Of a DNA stretch of 64,000 bases, positions 61,194 to 64,000 are shown in pieces. Both the position numbers and the translations under genes were made by a program. The notes beneath the pieces were generated by a model that was not told the DNA's origin, made no database searches, and saw only the letters and a program-made list of their open reading frames with translations. Numbering within the stretch: position 1 is the stretch's first letter; the number at the start of each line of letters is the position of its first letter. Source of the stretch: Mycobacterium sp. E183 (GTDB lineage Bacteria > Actinomycetota > Actinomycetes > Mycobacteriales > Mycobacteriaceae); contig NZ_LZJN01000035.1 in NCBI RefSeq assembly GCF_001667735.1, forward strand, positions 34,300-98,299, read 5' to 3'.

Positions 61194-61690
61194 CCCGCGC
61201 CGTACGCGTCGTCACGACGGATTCCGTTGACGTTCAACAGCTTGCCGACGTCGCCGCGCGTACCTTCCCGCTGGCGTGTCCGGCCTCGATGGCAGCCGAG
61301 AACGTCGCCGCGTTCGTCGACGCCAACCTGACGGCCGCCCGCTTCGCCGAATACCTGGCCGATCCGCAGCGCGCGATCCTGACCGCCACACAGCACGACC
61401 GAATCGTCGGTTACGCCATGCTGATTCGCGACGGCGACACCGCCGAGCTGTCCAAGATGTATGTCACGCCGGAGCACCACGGCACCGGGGTCGCGACCGC
61501 ACTGATGGACCTGGCGCTGACCACCGCCGGCGAGTGGAAAGTGGGGCGCGTGTGGCTCGGCGTCAACCAGGCCAACGAACGCGCGCAACGCTTCTACGCC
61601 AAGAGCGGCTTCCAGGTCAGCGGCACCCGGACCTTCCAGGTCGGCGCCGGACGCGAGGACGACTTCGTCATGACCCGCCCGCTTCGTTGA
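61181..61690 (+). CDS. GNAT-family N-acetyltransferase (Rv2669-like)
   Basis: A 169-residue acetyltransferase with the GNAT pattern: AELSKMYVTPEHHGTGVATALM (acetyl-CoA-binding region, about residues 86-107), then GVNQANERAQRFYAKSGF. The GTG start overlaps the upstream stop by 13 bp. Substrate unknown. It is convergent with the zapE-like gene, overlapping by 23 bp. Confidence 0.83.
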   Translation: MESLTRAVRVVTTDSVDVQQLADVAARTFPLACPASMAAENVAAFVDANLTAARFAEYLADPQRAILTATQHDRIVGYAMLIRDGDTAELSKMYVTPEHHGTGVATALMDLALTTAGEWKVGRVWLGVNQANERAQRFYAKSGFQVSGTRTFQVGAGREDDFVMTRPLR

Positions 61691-62723
61691 CCGTCAGCGC
61701 CAGGAGCCGAGACATGGCCCGCAGGTACTTCTTTCGGTAGCCGCCCGCCAGCATCTCGGCGCTGAAGATGGTGTCCAGCTTCTCGCCCGAGGCGACCACC
61801 GGAATGCCGGCGTCATACAGCCGGTCGGTCAACGCCACCAGTCGCAGGGCGACGTTCTGGTCGTCGATGCCATGCACACCGGTCAGGCACACGGTGGTCA
61901 CCCCCTCGATGAGGGTCAGATATCGCGACGGGTGCATGGTGGCCAGGTGCGCGCACAACGCGTCGAAATCGTCGAGCGTCGCCCCGTCGACCCGCGCGGC
62001 GCGCGCGGCCACCTCTTCGTCCGAGAGGGGTTGCGGCGCCGGCGGCAGGCCGCGGTGCCGGTAGTCGGGCCCCTCGATCCGCACGGTGGTGAAAATGCTT
62101 GCCAGCGTGTTGATTTCGCGGAGGAAGTCCTGGGCGGCGAACCGGCCCTCGCCCAGTTGCTCGGGCAGGGTGTTGGAGGTCGCGGCCACCGACACCCCCC
62201 GCTCCACGAGCGACGAGAGCAGCCTGGATATCAGCGTGGTGTTGCCCGGGTCGTCGAGCTCGAACTCGTCGATGCACACCGCCGTGTAGCCGGCCAGCAG
62301 GTCGACGCATTCGCGGAATCCGAACACGCCGGCCAGCTGGGTCAACTCCCCAAACGTCGCGAACGCCTTGGGAGTTGACGATTCCGGGCCGTCACCGGGC
62401 AACGCGTAGTACGCCGACGCCAGCAGGTGGGTCTTGCCCACGCCGAACCCGCCGTCCAGATACAGGCCCACCCCGGGCAGCACCGCTCGCCGGCCCAACA
62501 ACTTTCGCCGGCCCGCTCGTCGCTCCACCGCCTGACGACAGAACTGCCGGCACGCCACGACGGCGGCGGCCTGCGTCGGCTCGGCCGCGTCGGGCTGATA
62601 CGTCGCGAAGCTCACGTCGGCGAACGTTGGGGGCGGCCGCAATTGAGCGATCAGTCGCTCCGGCGACACACTCGGATGCCGATCCACCAGGTGCGCCACT
62701 CCCCCGGAAGTGGACCCGTGCAT
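61668..62723 (-). CDS. ZapE/AFG1-like ATPase (Rv2670c-like)
   Basis: The 351-residue ATPase has Walker A LDGGFGVGKTHLL (near residue 89), Walker B VCIDEFELDDP, and SNTLPEQLGEGRF. This is the AFG1/ZapE family, which in other bacteria affects division at the Z-ring. No membrane segments. It diverges from the ribD-like gene. Confidence 0.85.
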   Translation of the reverse strand: MHGSTSGGVAHLVDRHPSVSPERLIAQLRPPPTFADVSFATYQPDAAEPTQAAAVVACRQFCRQAVERRAGRRKLLGRRAVLPGVGLYLDGGFGVGKTHLLASAYYALPGDGPESSTPKAFATFGELTQLAGVFGFRECVDLLAGYTAVCIDEFELDDPGNTTLISRLLSSLVERGVSVAATSNTLPEQLGEGRFAAQDFLREINTLASIFTTVRIEGPDYRHRGLPPAPQPLSDEEVAARAARVDGATLDDFDALCAHLATMHPSRYLTLIEGVTTVCLTGVHGIDDQNVALRLVALTDRLYDAGIPVVASGEKLDTIFSAEMLAGGYRKKYLRAMSRLLALTVNEAGGS

Positions 62724-62757
62724 CCCAGAACTCTAGCGGCGTGCTGCAATCAACCCC

Positions 62758-63519
62758 ATGGCCCTGCCCGAGACGCCGCTGTCGCTGCTCGGATCGGTGC
62801 GCGAACTCGGCGACGCCGAACTCCCCCGCCTCTACGGCTACCCGGAACGCGACGGGACGTGGGTGCGGGCCAACTTCATCGCGAGTGTGGACGGCGGCGC
62901 CACCTCCGGCGGCAGCAGCGGGACGATGGGGGGTCCCGGCGACCGGTTCGTGTTCAACCTGCTGCGGGAGCTCGCCGACGTCATCGTCGTCGGCGCGGGC
63001 ACCGTCCGGGTCGAGGGCTATTCGGGGGCGCAGCTGAGCGTCGCCCAGCGCCAGCAGCGCCAGGCCCGCGGGCAGAGCGAGATCCCGCAACTGGCGATCG
63101 TCACCAAGTCGGGCCGGCTGGACCGCGACATGGGGGTGTTCACCCGGACCGAGGTGCCGCCACTGGTGCTCACCTGCGCGGCGGCGGCGGCCCCGGCGCG
63201 CCGGATGCTCACCGACCTGTGCGAGGTGATCGACTGCTCCGGCGACGACCCCGGCGAGGTCGACGAGGCCGTGATGCTGGGGGCCCTCGCCGCCCGCGGG
63301 ATGCGCCGCATCCTGACGGAGGGCGGGCCGATGCTGCTCGATTCGCTGATCCAGCGCGACATGCTCGACGAGCTCTGCCTGACCATCGCGCCCTACCTCG
63401 TCGGCGGGCTGGCCCGCCGCATCGCGACGGGGCCCAGCCAGCTGCTCACGCGGATGCGCTGCGCCCACGTTCTGACCGACGACGCCGGTTACCTGTACAC
63501 CCGCTACGTCAAGGCCTAG
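62758..63519 (+). CDS. RibD C-terminal-domain reductase (Rv2671-like)
   Basis: The 253-residue protein has the dihydrofolate-reductase-like RibD C-terminal fold: RANFIASVDGGATSGG, then VVGAGTVRVEGY, and LTEGGPMLLDSLIQRDMLDE. Stand-alone members reduce pyrimidine intermediates or dihydrofolate; M. tuberculosis Rv2671 can reduce dihydrofolate and has been linked to antifolate resistance. No deaminase domain is attached. Confidence 0.83.
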   Translation: MALPETPLSLLGSVRELGDAELPRLYGYPERDGTWVRANFIASVDGGATSGGSSGTMGGPGDRFVFNLLRELADVIVVGAGTVRVEGYSGAQLSVAQRQQRQARGQSEIPQLAIVTKSGRLDRDMGVFTRTEVPPLVLTCAAAAAPARRMLTDLCEVIDCSGDDPGEVDEAVMLGALAARGMRRILTEGGPMLLDSLIQRDMLDELCLTIAPYLVGGLARRIATGPSQLLTRMRCAHVLTDDAGYLYTRYVKA

Positions 63520-63535
63520 CTTTGCGGCGACCCGT

Positions 63536-63595
63536 CCCCCAGCTTCGCGGGGGTTCCCCCAGCGCCCGGCTTCGCCGCGCTTGCGATCGCCGCTA
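63536..63595. repeat. GC-rich hairpin-forming intergenic element
   Basis: CCCCC-AGCTTCGC-GGGGG forms a short hairpin, and the GGGGGTTCCCCC that follows forms an alternative one. Such elements recur between genes in related mycobacteria by my recollection; copy number cannot be tested here. It may act as a terminator after the reductase gene. Confidence 0.4.
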
Positions 63596-63610
63596 GCTAC
63601 TGTGGTCGAC

Positions 63611-63834
63611 ATGAGTCGGCAGATCACGCTCGCCACGGTCTTGCTTGCGGTGACCGCAGTGGTCGCCGGCTGCGTCCCGGGCCTGGCCGCCGACCCGCGA
63701 TTCGCGACCAACTCCGGGGCCCGGCCCCAAGGCGCGACCACCGCCAAGCCACCGCCCAGCGGCCCGCCGCCCATCGCGGCGCCCAAGAACGACCTGCCCT
63801 GGCACGACTGCACGTCGCGGGTGTTCGGCGACGC
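63611..63834 (+). pseudogene. Rv2672-like secreted protease, 5' part up to a rearrangement junction
   Basis: The start is an ATG followed by a signal/lipoprotein leader (ITLATVLLAVTAVVAGC, a lipobox-like VVAGC), a Pro-rich linker, and KNDLPWHDCTSRVFGDA. At 63834 homology stops. The expected continuation (AAVPPAAGVQLDCANYDADL, then DPNGGGTGTVS) is present instead on the minus strand at 63835-63923, in inverted orientation. The plus frame stays open by chance to the window end. The protein is an exported alpha/beta-hydrolase-type peptidase in M. tuberculosis. Confidence 0.7.
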
Positions 63835-63995
63835 TCACGGTGCCGGTCCCGCCGCCGTTCGGGTCCAGGTCCGCGTCGTAGTTCGCGCAGTCCAGCTGGA
63901 CCCCGGCGGCGGGGGGGACCGCGGCGTCGCCGAACACCCGCGACGTGCAGTCGTGCCAGGGCAGGTCGTTCTTGGGCGCCGCGATGGGCGGCGGG
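63763..63995. repeat. Perfect 72-bp inverted repeat around an 89-bp inverted spacer
   Basis: The arms 63763-63834 and 63924-63995 are exact reverse complements in every base checked. Left-arm position p pairs with 127758 minus p. The spacer 63835-63923, read on the minus strand, continues the protease reading frame of the right arm. The arrangement is gene part A, arm B, inverted C, inverted B, then unknown sequence. Confidence 0.9.
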
Positions 63996-64000
63996 GGTGT

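Overview
The window is high-GC actinobacterial DNA from a Mycobacterium, most likely a non-tuberculous species. The evidence is gene content and order: a DosR-type dormancy pair, an EthR-like regulator, a PknK-like kinase-ATPase, an Rv2079/LppJ-like pair, many small secreted DUF732 proteins, and an Rv2667-Rv2672-like run (ClpC2, exported protein, GNAT, ZapE-like ATPase, RibD-like reductase, secreted protease) at the right end. Family names rest on motif recognition and remembered homologues; no database search was possible.

Layout. 1-2.3 kb: end of an acyl-CoA synthetase gene, then a two-gene ribosome-hibernation operon (Rv1738-like and RafH-like) behind a DosR-like box, divergent from an EthR-like TetR gene. 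2.3-12.2 kb: aromatic catabolism. pcaH-pcaG-pcaB (protocatechuate ring cleavage) is on the minus strand. A tightly overlapping plus-strand operon encodes a ring-hydroxylating dioxygenase (alpha and beta), a small protein, a dihydrodiol dehydrogenase and a class II aldolase-type putative decarboxylase, followed by a NarL-type two-component system. Together they suggest conversion of an aromatic (di)carboxylate such as phthalate to protocatechuate and onward. A hemerythrin and Rieske/DUF2231 pair lies between the two operons. 12.2-31.9 kb: ordinary chromosomal genes (transporters, regulators, SDRs, fadD, enoyl-CoA hydratase, pknK), including a metallo-hydrolase gene broken by one in-frame amber codon.

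32.1-39.8 kb: four tRNA genes followed by an AT-richer accessory island. It holds a PARIS-like AAA ATPase plus DUF4435/TOPRIM pair (AriA/AriB-like), facing a DUF6602 nuclease-like gene and an OLD-like ATPase-TOPRIM gene. This looks like an anti-phage defence island inserted beside tRNA-Val. I see no integrase and no duplicated tRNA end.

40-49.8 kb: a MmyB-type regulator with an SDR, several small secreted proteins, and a four-gene catabolic operon (SDR, acetoacetate-decarboxylase-like protein, two amidohydrolases) divergent from an IclR regulator with candidate operators between them. 49.8-64 kb: an extremely acidic low-complexity protein, a cluster of secreted small proteins (five DUF732-type paralogues from 51.5 to 59.7 kb), an Rv2079/LppJ-like pair, a cation diffusion facilitator, an AGCS symporter, and the clpC2-like region, whose promoter carries two identical GTCAAC-N5-GTTGAC sites. 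At the very end the secreted-protease gene is interrupted by a perfect 72-bp inverted repeat around an 89-bp spacer, which is either a real rearrangement or an assembly fold-back.
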